From contig JAZBRS010000026.1 of NCBI GenBank assembly GCA_037176725.1, forward strand, positions 103,771,501 through 103,835,500: a DNA stretch of 64,000 nucleotides, written 5' to 3'. Numbering within the stretch: position 1 is the stretch's first letter; every line of letters starts with the position of its first letter. Source of the stretch: Posidonia oceanica (lineage: Eukaryota; Streptophyta; Magnoliopsida; Alismatales; Posidoniaceae). Shown here one piece after another: positions 11,574 to 22,649 of this stretch. The notes beneath the pieces are model-generated. The model worked only from the letters and a program-made list of their open reading frames with translations, was not told where the DNA came from and did not search any database. The position numbers and the translations under genes are program-made.

Positions 11574-12902
11574 TCGATTTTTGCCAACCCTTCGTGGTAC
11601 GTAAGCAATCCCTCTTCCTTCTTTCCTTTATTATTATAAATCTAGGTGTAGTTTTCGATTTGGGGGATCGTGCGTGTAGGTTTTCACGACACCCAGACCT
11701 TTTTATCGTTTTTTATTATTTCTGACGTTAGTAAAACCCACAGCTTCAATAGCTGGGTCCGTTTTACTGAGGTCAGAAGACCCTGAAACTAAGCTACCTA
11801 TTCAAGGAGCGTCTGTTCTAGACGCATCGCTGTGAGGTGACTGACAGGGGCGCCATCCTTACAGGTGACTCATTTTGAGTCCGTTTTACTGCAGATCAGT
11901 AGTCTTTTCCTGTAATTTGTGTTGTATTTTAGATCTGCAGTAGTTTAAAATCTGATTAATATCCTGTTCATTGTAATTTTAGTTTTTATTCGGATTTTAG
12001 ATTGTATGTGTCCACCCTTAAGGTGGAAACTATCTTATTTATATTAAAGTTAAAGTTCCTCGAGGAAATCTTCCTCTAGCTAGAACGATTAACCTGAGCG
12101 AACCCGGGCCAGTGCAAGTCGTTCTCCCATACTCAGTGTTGGTTGTGATAGTTAAATCAAGATCTCGAGGTGTCCTAAGGTATTATTATCGACTCCTTCT
12201 TCTCCCTGAGTCAGTAATAATCTTTAGTTGATACTTGATGCTTTAATATTCCATGTTTATTTATCGCTTTGTGGTTTGTTAAGTGCCGAGCCTAAGGACA
12301 GGATTCTAGGTGCTGGGTCCCTCTTTAGAGAGACAAGTCCGCCATCTAGGCCCTCTTGGTGGACCTTGAAGAAGGTCAAAGAGTGGTACCTGTAAAGCCA
12401 AAAATCCCAATTACTTGTGACACACGTCGGTTTAATTAATTGACTAATTAAACACTTGAACAAGTAAAATCAACGCTCTGTCTGAGACTTCAATTTCCTT
12501 TTTTCCCTGATTGTTGCGCGGTCTATCCAAAATAGACTTGGTTTGCTGGAAGAACAGAGGCATAGCCGCCTGTTCAGAAGGCGCCTCGCTCAGCTGCCAC
12601 TGCAAATGGCGACTTGTTTGGCCGCTTGATATACAGGTGACTGCAGGAAAAATGTTACGATTCAGAGTGCTTTGATTGCAGGGTTTTAACTGTTATTATC
12701 CACAGGTTGCAGGGGCACCGGCACAAACTTTTTTCTGTTATTTTTCTTTTTAGTCTACATTAAGTCTACATTAACCAAGTGTGTGTGAGTCTGTAATCTC
12801 CTTGTGATTCCTCTGTAATAGTTTCAAAAAAAAAAAAAAAGAAGAAGAAAAAGAAAAGAAAAAAGGAAGAAAAAAAAGAAAAAAGAAAAATATAGTCCTA
12901 TA
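11574..12902 (+). other. E2 leader (5' UTR)
   Basis: About 1.3 kb lie between the PBS and gag with no long ORF. The stretch contains several GGCGACT-type words and ends in a purine-only tract (12826-12889, nearly all A/G) immediately before the gag ATG. The start of the leader (11570-11720) is conserved in E4 (34566-34710). Confidence 0.6.
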
Positions 12903-15900
12903 ATGGAGCATTTCGGCACATCTTCCGCCTCTACCTCCATGGAACAAGCAGGCACAGGTCCAAATGGATTCTTCCCCAATGCCTCAACCTCACAAGCAGA
13001 AGGGCTAGGAACCCCTGGTTTCCAATGAGCAATTGACCGACGGAGGTTCCCGCATGTCTCCATTCCCTTCAACTACAACGCAGATGCAAACGAAGAAGGA
13101 AGGGAGGTAGATCATTCCCAAACATGGAACGCCCTGCCCGAGCTTACACATCCTGAAGCAACTTCCCACGTTGTGCCTCCCGTCGTAATTACTTCCTACC
13201 CAACTAAGGAAGAAGCCGACGAGGTCTGACGATCCCTGGCACAACAACACCTCTCATACAAAGACCCACAAACATCGAACCTCCAAGGACACTGCTGTCT
13301 GAACCACCACTACAACTCATTCCCTACACCAACCTACACGCATGCCATACCAAACCCTACCACGAACTTCCCTACCCAAGGTCCATTCTCGCAATACCAC
13401 GCAACACCCACCTACTCTTTCATCCATCCAACTCCGCCATATACAACTCACTACTCATCACAACCTCTCACTAACAACCAATACTACCCTACTCCACCCC
13501 AATCATCGCTCTTCCATCCACAATAACCTCCTGTCAACACACAATACTACCCTACTCCACCCCAATCATCGCTCTTCCATCCACAATAACCTCCTGTCAA
13601 CACACAATACTACCCTACTCCACCCCAATCATCGCTCTTCCATCCACAACAACCTCCTATCAACACACAATACTAACATATTCAATCCCAATCATCATCC
13701 TTTCCCCCACAACATAACCCATCACTACCACTGTTCCAACAGACACACGGGCACCCGAGCCAGAGGCAACATGTCGCACTAGGGGCGGACCTCAAGAGGA
13801 TGATCGCTGAAGCGCTGGCAGAGGCTAGAGTCACATCAAAAGCGCCAATCGGTTATGACACCTCCAAGTTCCCACAATTCATCCTTCCCCTAGGGTTTAA
13901 AATGCCGAAAATGAGGAGGTATAATGGAATAGAGGATCCCAGGAACCACCTAGCTGCTTTCACCATGGATACTCTGCCATACTGTTATGACGTTGGGCTC
14001 ATTGCATATCTCTTCTTCAAGACGCTTGAGGGAGAAGCCTTAAAGTGGTTTGGCACCCTTACAACTTATGATCTCCAAGATTTCAGGATAGTGGAAGAAA
14101 AATTCCTGAATCAATATAGTCATCGGGTGCCACACAAACCCACTGCGGGCGACCTCACTGCTGAGAGGATGAGACCAAATGAAGATTTCATCACCTTCAC
14201 CAGTCGATGGAGGGACATGGCCGCCCGGTCAGACTGCTATATACCTGAAGGCCAAGTCGTGGAGATCATAGCAAGAAATACCATGGGAGCACTCAGGGCC
14301 GGATTGTTGGTAGGTGACTTCCACACCTTCCCGCAGTTGTACGAGTGGGCTGCGAAGGTTACGCGCAACAGAGAGGAGCTGCCATTCCTGGAGCTCGAAG
14401 GAAAGAACCGCAAGAAGACTACAGGGCATATAGTAGAAGGTGTCACTAGAAACATGGCACAGCTGTGCACCCAACAGAATCAAAGGGGATGGAAGGGACA
14501 ACACTTCCAGTAGCCTCAATTCCAACAAGCAAAACCGCAGAGGCAGCCACTCCAGCAGTTCCAGCCCTAGCACTTCAGTTCCCTTATAAATGCCCAACAT
14601 GGGCAAACAAACAACCAATACAAAGCACCACCACAAGGGCAGAGGGACTATCACAATGTTCCTCCACCATAGGCACTCAGAGGGCCAAGAAGGTAGAGCT
14701 ACCCACCACTTCCAGAGGCACTCCCAGACATCTTTAGAATGTTGATTGAAAGTGGGGACTTGTAGCTCCCAGTGCCAAAGCCAAATGCCCCCAACATGAA
14801 CATGTCCAAGTTCTGCACCTATCATCGGAAAAATGGACACACCCTTGAAGAATGCTTCGTGTTGAAGGACAAGATATATGATCTGAATGACAAAGGCGAA
14901 ATAATGTGGTCAGCCCTCAGAGACAGGCTAAAAGAGGTCGGGACAGGACAACACAAGCTGCAAATACATCAGAATCCTTTGCCCAATCATCCAGTGGCAT
15001 ATCTAGAGGCAAAGGGTAGTCCACCAAAGGTTGAGTCCATGACCATACACCTGCTAGAGTCGGATCTAGAGCCAGTCTCCTCTGTTGTAGAAAGAGAAGA
15101 GCCAGAAATATGCTCTGAACAGGGGTCCATAGAATGAGAATACCCGATAGAAGTAACACAATGCAAAGAAGATGAGGCGAATAACCTGGCACTCCTCAAA
15201 CGCTTCAACTTCCTCCCAGGAGAAGGGCAACCACATGAGCTGAGTAATGAGGCAGATCCCTTTATACTGTCTTGAGAAATCATTACCGGATTCGAGCGGA
15301 GGAACATCGTCTTCAGAGACTCGGAATTACCCGCTCCAAAGGAGCGCCTCCGTCCCTTGATTATCATTGTGGACGTTAATGGTTACCTCCTCCTCGGCAT
15401 ACTTGTAGACACAGGGGCTAGTTAGAGTGCATGCTCGCTAAATACACTTGACTAGCTGGACGTCGAAGAAGAAGAAATCACCAGGCAAAAATTCTTCTGC
15501 AAGGGCTTTGACAACAGTCAGACTGAGGTGATAGGGACGGTTCAGTTAGCAATCACTATTGGCCCCCTCACAAGCATTACCCACGTGGTGGTGATGGAGC
15601 ATGAATTGGCAGAACTGTTAATCTTGGGGAGATCCTAGTTGGCGGAGATATCATCCCCGACACATCAGCTCTTAAAGTTCAAGTTCCTAGGGGAAGCGAT
15701 CACCATCAAAGAAGATCATGAGACAGACATGGCAATGATCTGGAGGCCCTACTTAAATGAATTTCACATGGGATGTTCACCACTAGACGGCACATGTGGC
15801 TGGATAGATGACTGGGATGATGAGGCCCCCATTATTTAGGGATTTCAGCAGCTTATGGGCATTCAAGCCATCCAAGGGTATACTCAGACTCAGAGACCTC

Positions 15901-17567
15901 CACAGTTGGATTCATTCTGTCTGCCCGTAAATCAGGGGCAGTCTCTCCTCAGAAGGCTATGTCTCTACTTAAATCTGTCTTTACTAGAGAAGGGCACAAT
16001 CAGGCTCAACAAGCCCCCATCACCAGAATAGGGCGAATCTCCAACCAGGTCACACCGCCTCCACCTAATGTCGAGCAAGCCATGTCCCCGCCTCGCCAAG
16101 AGTTTCACATTCCCCGAAGAGTGGAGGGCACATTTGATGTCTTGGAAGAGCTCAAGAAGACAGGCGAAAATCTCCATCTACGAGCTAATCAGAGCCTCAG
16201 AAAAGCATCGAGACATCCTGATGGAGGTGCTGAAGAAAGCTCAGGTACCGGAGGACATGCCTGCTGAAACTTTGGTAGCCGTTGCAGCTGCTGTATTTAT
16301 AGAACCTGCGGTCTTCTTCACTGACTTCGAGCTAGCTCCTCCTGAAAAGAAGACTCTCCCCCTGAGTGTTACAGTTGTAATAAATGATCATAAACTTTGT
16401 GGTGTGCTTGTAGACACAGGGGCGACCCTAAATGTATGTTCTCTAGATACCTTGCAGTTGATTGGGCTGACAAAGTCTCAATTATGCCCAGTAGCCTTAA
16501 CTGTATCAGGGTATGACAACAACAAGAAGACAGCTCTGGGGAAAATCACCGCTAGAGTCACCATTGGCCCTCTCCAAACAGAAACTGAACTAATAGTAGT
16601 CGATGCATCAATCTCGTATCGACTCATTTTGGGACACCAATGGATTGAGGAAATCAATGCAGTCACCTCCTTGTGCCACCAATGCATGAAATTCCCTCAC
16701 TAAGGGAAGATAATCAAAATACTGAGAGATGAACCGATAGAAGCAGAGGCCCACTTAGTGACAATCCCAACTACCACGTCGGCACCATCAATCAAGGACC
16801 CTACTATCGAGGCTGTAAATAATGTAAAGCAGATCTTCACCCCTTGGAGTATTGACATGAATCAATAAAATTACCTGGACCACATGAAGAGGCCATGGGA
16901 GATTCTCCTCAAAATAGGGTACACCCCAGGGAAGGGACTTGGCCGTCAAGAGCAGGGAATGAAGGATGCACTTGAGACACTTGAAGAGTGCAGCCGTACA
17001 GGGCTAGGATACCTTGGGCATCTAAATCCAAGCAAACCCCTGGCATGGTCCTTAGCGAACCATTTCATATCAGTCGGGTTGCAAATACACGACAAACAAG
17101 AGTCAGACACAGTTCCTAACATCTTGGCAGACTCAACAACAGCAACAACTTCTTCTCACAGCTCTGAAGAAGTTTCCAACACCGTCATCCTCGGCACTCA
17201 AACAGATCCCGAGACAACACCGACTTCTTCTCCCCACCTAGAAGAAGTTCCCGTCATCCTCGACATTTTGACCGGTTCCGAGAAAGAAGCACCAATCTCT
17301 TGCACAAAAGAGGTCCCTGCTGCCATTCTCCTGGCTTCTCCAAAAATTCCCCTATCTCCGGACATCTCAACAAACGACTCCTTCGGAATTCCCACTGAAG
17401 ACACTAAAACATAGGACTCCGACCCCATCTTGAACTCACCTGTCTCTTCAGCAACCTACGGCCTTGCCCCTTTAAGCAAGAAGGGGCTGGGGCCACAGAC
17501 TGACACCCGATGGCGCACTGCCTCCACTGTGGAGGCAAACCTAGGGGCAATCCCCCTATTCTTGTAA
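12903..17567 (+). pseudogene. gag-pro: E2 gag-pro polyprotein with two retropepsin domains and a G-patch
   Basis: One frame runs from ATG 12903 to TAA 17565, about 1554 codons, broken by some 10-15 stops. In order it holds a Pro/Gln/Asn/Tyr-rich N-terminus with a 21-residue repeat (13480-13668), the gag core (about 13860-14400, with YNGIEDPRNHL and EALKWFGTL), a CCHC-like knuckle (CTYHRKNGHTLEEC, about 14813-14855), a first aspartic protease (LVDTGAS near 15402-15422), a second one (LVDTGAT near 16407-16427) and a G-patch (YTPGKGLGRQEQGM, about 16914-16960), then a Ser/Thr/Pro-rich tail. Gag builds particles and the retropepsin cleaves the polyprotein. Two proteases in one polyprotein are unusual. 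The start is chosen because it is the first ATG in frame after the purine tract. Confidence 0.85.
13480..13668 (+). repeat. 63-bp in-frame tandem repeat inside gag
   Basis: Three near-identical 63-bp units (13480, 13543, 13606) and a partial fourth encode a 21-residue repeat rich in Tyr, Pro, Gln and Ser (QYYPTPPQSSLFHPQ core). The same CAA-to-TAA stop sits in the first two units and not in the third. The unit was therefore copied after the stop arose, or the stop was spread by conversion. Confidence 0.9.
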
Positions 17568-17698
17568 ATAATTTCTTTCCCGCTTTCAATTCCTGCATTA
17601 TATTTTCGCATAATTTACATTTTGGTAATTTACTTCCTAGTTTAGTTGATAGTGGGGAAGGTAGCTGAGGGCATGGCAGGGACAGCCTAACTGCCACC
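17568..17698 (+). other. Gag-pro to pol junction, possible intron or frameshift zone
   Basis: Gag-pro ends at 17567, and pol resumes in a different frame at the first ATG (17699). The gap is pyrimidine/AT-rich and contains TTACTTCCTAG (17630-17640), a plausible 3' splice site. Ogre elements are known to carry an intron between protease and RT. Whether this one was spliced cannot be shown here. Confidence 0.4.
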
Positions 17699-20600
17699 AT
17701 GTCCTCACAAAAAATATCTAATCATTTTGCTAAGCGTGCAGGCCAAAATAGGAAGGTGCCAATCACCCAAACTGTCAAAATATGTCATTATACCACGGCA
17801 TTATCGTGGGAGCTAGCCACCTTGCACGCCATCTTCCTGGTCGAAGAAGTGTCGAACATCATCGGTAAAAGCACTGGGAACTATGAAGTCTTCGAGCTGG
17901 TGGATACAGAAGAAGACCCAGATGAAGAAGAATCAGTAGACCCTGCCATCTTTGAAGAAATGATGAAGAAATATGATGAGCAGACCAAGGCTACCGCCGA
18001 AGAAACATAAGAAATCGATCTAGGCTCTGAAGATGATCCAAGACTAGTTCGGATAAGCTCTGCCCTCAACTCAGATGAACGAGCCAGAATGGAGAAGCTA
18101 CTCAAAAGATATGTGAAGGTACTGGCCTTCTCTTATGAAGAAATGTCCGGGCTTGAATCACTACTGGTGGAGCATAGGCTCCCTCTCAAGCTAGGCGCAA
18201 AGATAGCGAAGCAGAAGCTCCAGCGTCTACGTCCAGACCTTCTCTAAAAGTCAAAGAAGAGATAGACAAGTTGCATAAAGCAAAGTTCATCAGAGTTGTG
18301 GTATATCCAGAGTGGATCGCAAACATAGTTCCAGTAATGAAGAAAGATGGTAAAGTGCGCATGTGCATTGATTACAGAAACTTCAATGAAGCATGCCCGA
18401 AAGATGATTTCCCTCTCCCACATAGACATCCTCATAGTCAACACTGTAGGCCATGAGATGCTCTCATTCATGGACGGTTTCTCCGGATACAACCAGATCA
18501 AACTTGCAGAAGAAGATTAGGAGAAGACCTCATTTACCACTCCATGGGGGACCTATTGCTATGTAGTCATGCCGTTCGGACTAAAGAACGCTGGAGCCAC
18601 CTATCAGAGGGCAATGATGTCGATCATTCACGACATGATACATGATTGCATGGAATGCTACGTGGATGACTTGTTAGTAAAATAAAAAACAAGAGAAGGA
18701 CACCTTGAAGCATTAGAAAGAGTACTCCGGAGAGCAGACTAGTACAACCTCAGGATGAACCCTAAGAAGTGTGTCTTCGGAGTCACTGCCGGGAAGTTAC
18801 TCGGCTTCATAGTAAGCAAAAGGGACATAAAAGTGGATCCCACCAAAGCTAAAGCTATAACAACCATGCCACCGCCAATGAATATCAAGGAGCTCAGAGG
18901 ACTCATAGGGAGGCTACAGTTTATCCGCAGATTCATCTCTCAGCATGCGGAAAAGTGTAGGCCATTCTATGAGCTTTTAAAAGGCGGCACGGAATTCATG
19001 TGGGATCATACTTGTCAAAAGGCTTTCGATGATCTAAAGCTCTACCTCCTCAATCCTCCAGCGTTGACTGCTCCGGTCCTTGAGAGGCCATTGCTACTTT
19101 ACTTGGCCGTCACTGATAACTATGTGGGTGTCGTCCTGGCACAACACGATGAGACTGGAAGGAAGGAGAAAGCAGTTTATTACCTCAGCAGAACATTCAT
19201 TGAGTACGAGAGGAAGTAATCCCAGATCGAGAGATACTGCCTAGCCTTAGTATGGGCCTCACAGAAGCTCAGACACTACTTTGTGGCACACAAAGGCTGT
19301 TACATAGCCAAGATGGACTCTATCAAGTACATGTTCAAGAAACCTACATTGTCCGGAAGGCTAGCAAGATGGCAAATGCTCCTCATTGAGTTCGACCTGC
19401 AGTTCATCACTCAGAAGGCAGTCAAGGGGCAAGCTATCGCGGATCAACTTGCTGGGCTACCCGTGTTAGGATATCAGCCAGTATCAACAGATTTTCTAAA
19501 CGAGGAAATACTGACGATCAGTAGTGTCATGCCACTTATCAGAGAATGGACCCTCCATTTCGATGGAGCACTTAAGTCGCAGGGCACCGGAATAGGGGCA
19601 ACACTCCTCACTCCGGAGGGTGTTGTTCTCCTCGCAGCAGCCCAGCTACTCTTCTCGGCAAGCAATAATATCGTAGAATATGAGGCACTCATCCTAGGGC
19701 TCCGAATGGCTCTCGATCTAGGGGCAAGGAGGCTAAAAGTGATTGGGGTCTCACAGCTTGTCATACGATAAGTCCTCAACAAATACAAGACCCTCTCACT
19801 AAAGCTGTAGGAATACTGCAATCTAGCTAGAGCTTTATTGAAGAAGTTTGACAGAGTAATATATGTGCATGCACTTAGAAGCAACAACATCTTGGATGAT
19901 TCATTGGCCTCATTGGCATCCTTGTTCCCCTTCAGTTCAGAGACAAATGAGCAATCTATCACGGTGTGAAAAATCAGCGCACCAACAGTGGGGTCTACCG
20001 CAGAATGGGTTCAAGAATTCAGCGAGGAACTAAACCAGGAAAGCGTGATGCGCACAGAGCTTTGTTATCAAGGAGCTACAAAAGTAAGCAATGATGGTAA
20101 TCCGTGGTACTATGACATACAGAATTATGTACAAGATCGCACCTTCCCGACCTATGCAACTCCTAAGGACAGAGAAGCACTGAGGAGGATGGCTACAAAG
20201 TACTACATCAGAGCCAACACACTCTTCCGAAGAACACCCTTAGGGATTGAACTCCAATGTGTGGACGCATCTGAATCAACCGAGATTCTCAAAGAAACAC
20301 ATGAAGGAGTCTGCGGGGGCCACATCAACTCCCAGTTCATGGCCAAAATGATAATCAGAAGGGGGTATTACTGGCCTACCATGGAAGCTGACTGTGCAAG
20401 TAAAGTCAAGTGGTGCAAGGGCTACTAGCTGCATGCCAACAAGATTCAGGCTCCTGCTTTAGCGCTTCACGCTTTATCAATGCCATGGCCTTTCTCTATG
20501 TGGGCCTTCGATGTGGTGGGACCCATCCATCAAGGAAAGGGCAACACCTTCATCCTCACAGCAACTGAATACTTCACCAAATGGGCAGAAGCAGAGGCGT

Positions 20601-21352
20601 TCGCGAACATCAAGGCCACAACCCTGTGCCGATTCGTATAGCGAAATATCATCGCAAGGTTCGGGGTGCCTAAAGCCTTAGTAGCAGACAACGGACCGAT
20701 CTTCATCTCAGAGGAGTTCAAGCGGTTATGCCAAAAATTTGGTATCACTCTACACCACTCTTCCCTGTATTACCCGCAAGGAAACGGCCAAGCAGAAGCT
20801 ACTAATAAGACCTTAATCAAAATCATTAAAAAGATGATAGAAGACGCTAAGGGATCGGATTGGTCAGATAAGCTTGTTAATGCGTTATGGGCATACCGCA
20901 CCACCATAAGGATGGCAACAGGTCAAACCCCCTATGCTTTAGCCTTTGGTATGGAAGCAGTAGTTCCATACGAGATCCTGATCCCCTTGTTAAGAGTTAA
21001 AATTGATAGGAGAATGTCTGCTGAAGAAAAGAAGCAAGCCCTACTCCTTCATTTGGAACTCCTTAATGAGAAACGGCTGGCAGCCGCCGAGCATACGTGT
21101 GTCTACCAACAAAGGTTAACCAAGGCTTACCAAAAGAAAGTAATCGAACGCAAATTTAAAATTGGTGATCTGGTGCTGAAAGAAGTGTTGCCCTACAATA
21201 AGCCCCACCCTAAGGGAAAGTTAAAACTAAACTGGGAGGGACCCTATGTAGTGGTTGCTGCATATCCAGGGAATGCCTATCGGTTATCCCAGAACGGAAC
21301 GAATCTTCTTGACTCCTGGAATGCAATGCACTTGAAAAAGTACTATCCTTGA
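17699..21352 (+). pseudogene. pol: E2 pol: RT, RNase H, second RNase H, integrase
   Basis: Pol copies the RNA to DNA and integrates it. The RT region (about 18080-19000) shows DYRNFNEACPKDDFPLP, MPFGLKNAGATYQR and the catalytic YVDD (18659-18670). RNase H follows (about 19050-19500), then a second, archaeal-type RNase H (FDGALKSQG near 19560 and the NIVEYEAL motif near 19670), which is a mark of the Tat lineage. Integrase (about 20250-21350) has HEGVCGGH, FDVVG, ADNGPIF and PQGNGQAEATNK, and a C-terminal domain ending LKKYYP. It is broken by a 1-nt loss near 18247, a 2-nt loss near 18421, and several TAG or TAA codons, many at positions where E8 or family logic expects Gln. Confidence 0.9.
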
Positions 21353-22649
21353 CCAGCAGGCTTGTATCAATGGTAGACTTAGGTCTTAACATCAGGCTGA
21401 AAGAGGGGGAAGATTCCCAAAGCCAATAAGAAGAGGAACACCTAGGGGGACCCATGCCCTAACCTGTCTCTACATACACCTTGCATAGGGAGGTATGGGA
21501 AAGGTAAGCTCGGAGTAGAAGCTTATGGTACGGACCGCTTGCCAAATAACTTAGAGAGCGTCCAGAAAAGATGGCAGTAAAAACTACCCAAACAGAGAGG
21601 AAAGAAGGCAGCAAAGAAGCTGTCCAAGTGAGGAACAAATGAAAGGAGACAGTAAAAGAAACTGTCCAACTAAAAGAGGTCAGCAAAGAGCTGTCTAAAG
21701 AGCGAGAATTGCCAAAGCAATCTGTGAATCACAAGGCATAAATCCTAGAAAGACGCATTAAGGACCAAAATAGGCAAGTGGAATCCAAGACCTAGGCCAA
21801 AGCCGAGAGCCTACTATGTCTTAAACCTCCCCCATCCTATTCCACTGACAGGCAAGGAATACGCAACCCTGGGTGGTCAAGGACTGAAAGGGCTGAGGGA
21901 AGAACAACCCTAATAAGGACTGAAGTCTCCAAAGGTGCAAGCATGACACAAGGGACATATCCACGAATATAAGGCCCACTCATATGGTTAGAATAGACCC
22001 AAAGGCTAACACTTAGAGTAGATACTCAGCTTTCCCCATTAGAGTAATAAAAAATCCAAAAAATTAGAAAAGCAACAAAACCCAAAAAGATTGTAAAAGC
22101 AAAAACACCAAAAAAATTACAAAACCTAGAAAAAGACAAAAAAACCAAAAAAACCAAGAAACCAAAACATCCAACCTACCTACAAGTGAGAACTTAGTAA
22201 GTAGGAAAACTCGAATTGATTTAGCTGATGATGCAACAATCGACCCACCCAGATTTGGAGTTAACGTCCTACTTAAGTGTGTCTCACGGCTTGAGTGCGT
22301 TCTCTCAACAAAGACATTGCTTAGGCAACAATCTTTAGAGCATCCGTGGATGACTCACAATCGACGTCCACTGGGCTCCGATTTTCCATCTCTTCAGCTG
22401 AGGCCAGAAATTAATTCCCTCCATCCAATTTTAAACCAGAAGCATGCATTTAAAGACTACCATTTATCAACATGCATTGCAATATCTTTCTTTAAAATAA
22501 CTTAGCCAATTCTTTTGTCGAGAAAGGTATGTCTTTTGATTATTAACAAAAATGCAAGAGTGTGCAGGTAAAACAAAAGAAACATTTTATCATATAAATG
22601 TTTTCACTTTACATTGACATATTCTACTAAAAGCACAAAAGGAACAAGC
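21353..22649 (+). other. E2 post-pol spacer
   Basis: This stretch follows the integrase stop. Positions 22020-22170 are a strongly A-rich tract on the plus strand, matched in reverse in E1 (4240-4560). No recognisable gene lies on either strand. The antisense gene below ends at its right border. Confidence 0.5.

Noticed and set aside
14229..14840. A 203-codon minus-strand ORF opposite to gag, and a similar one at 19474-19962
   Set aside because: These are shadows of gag and pol on the other strand with no domain of their own.
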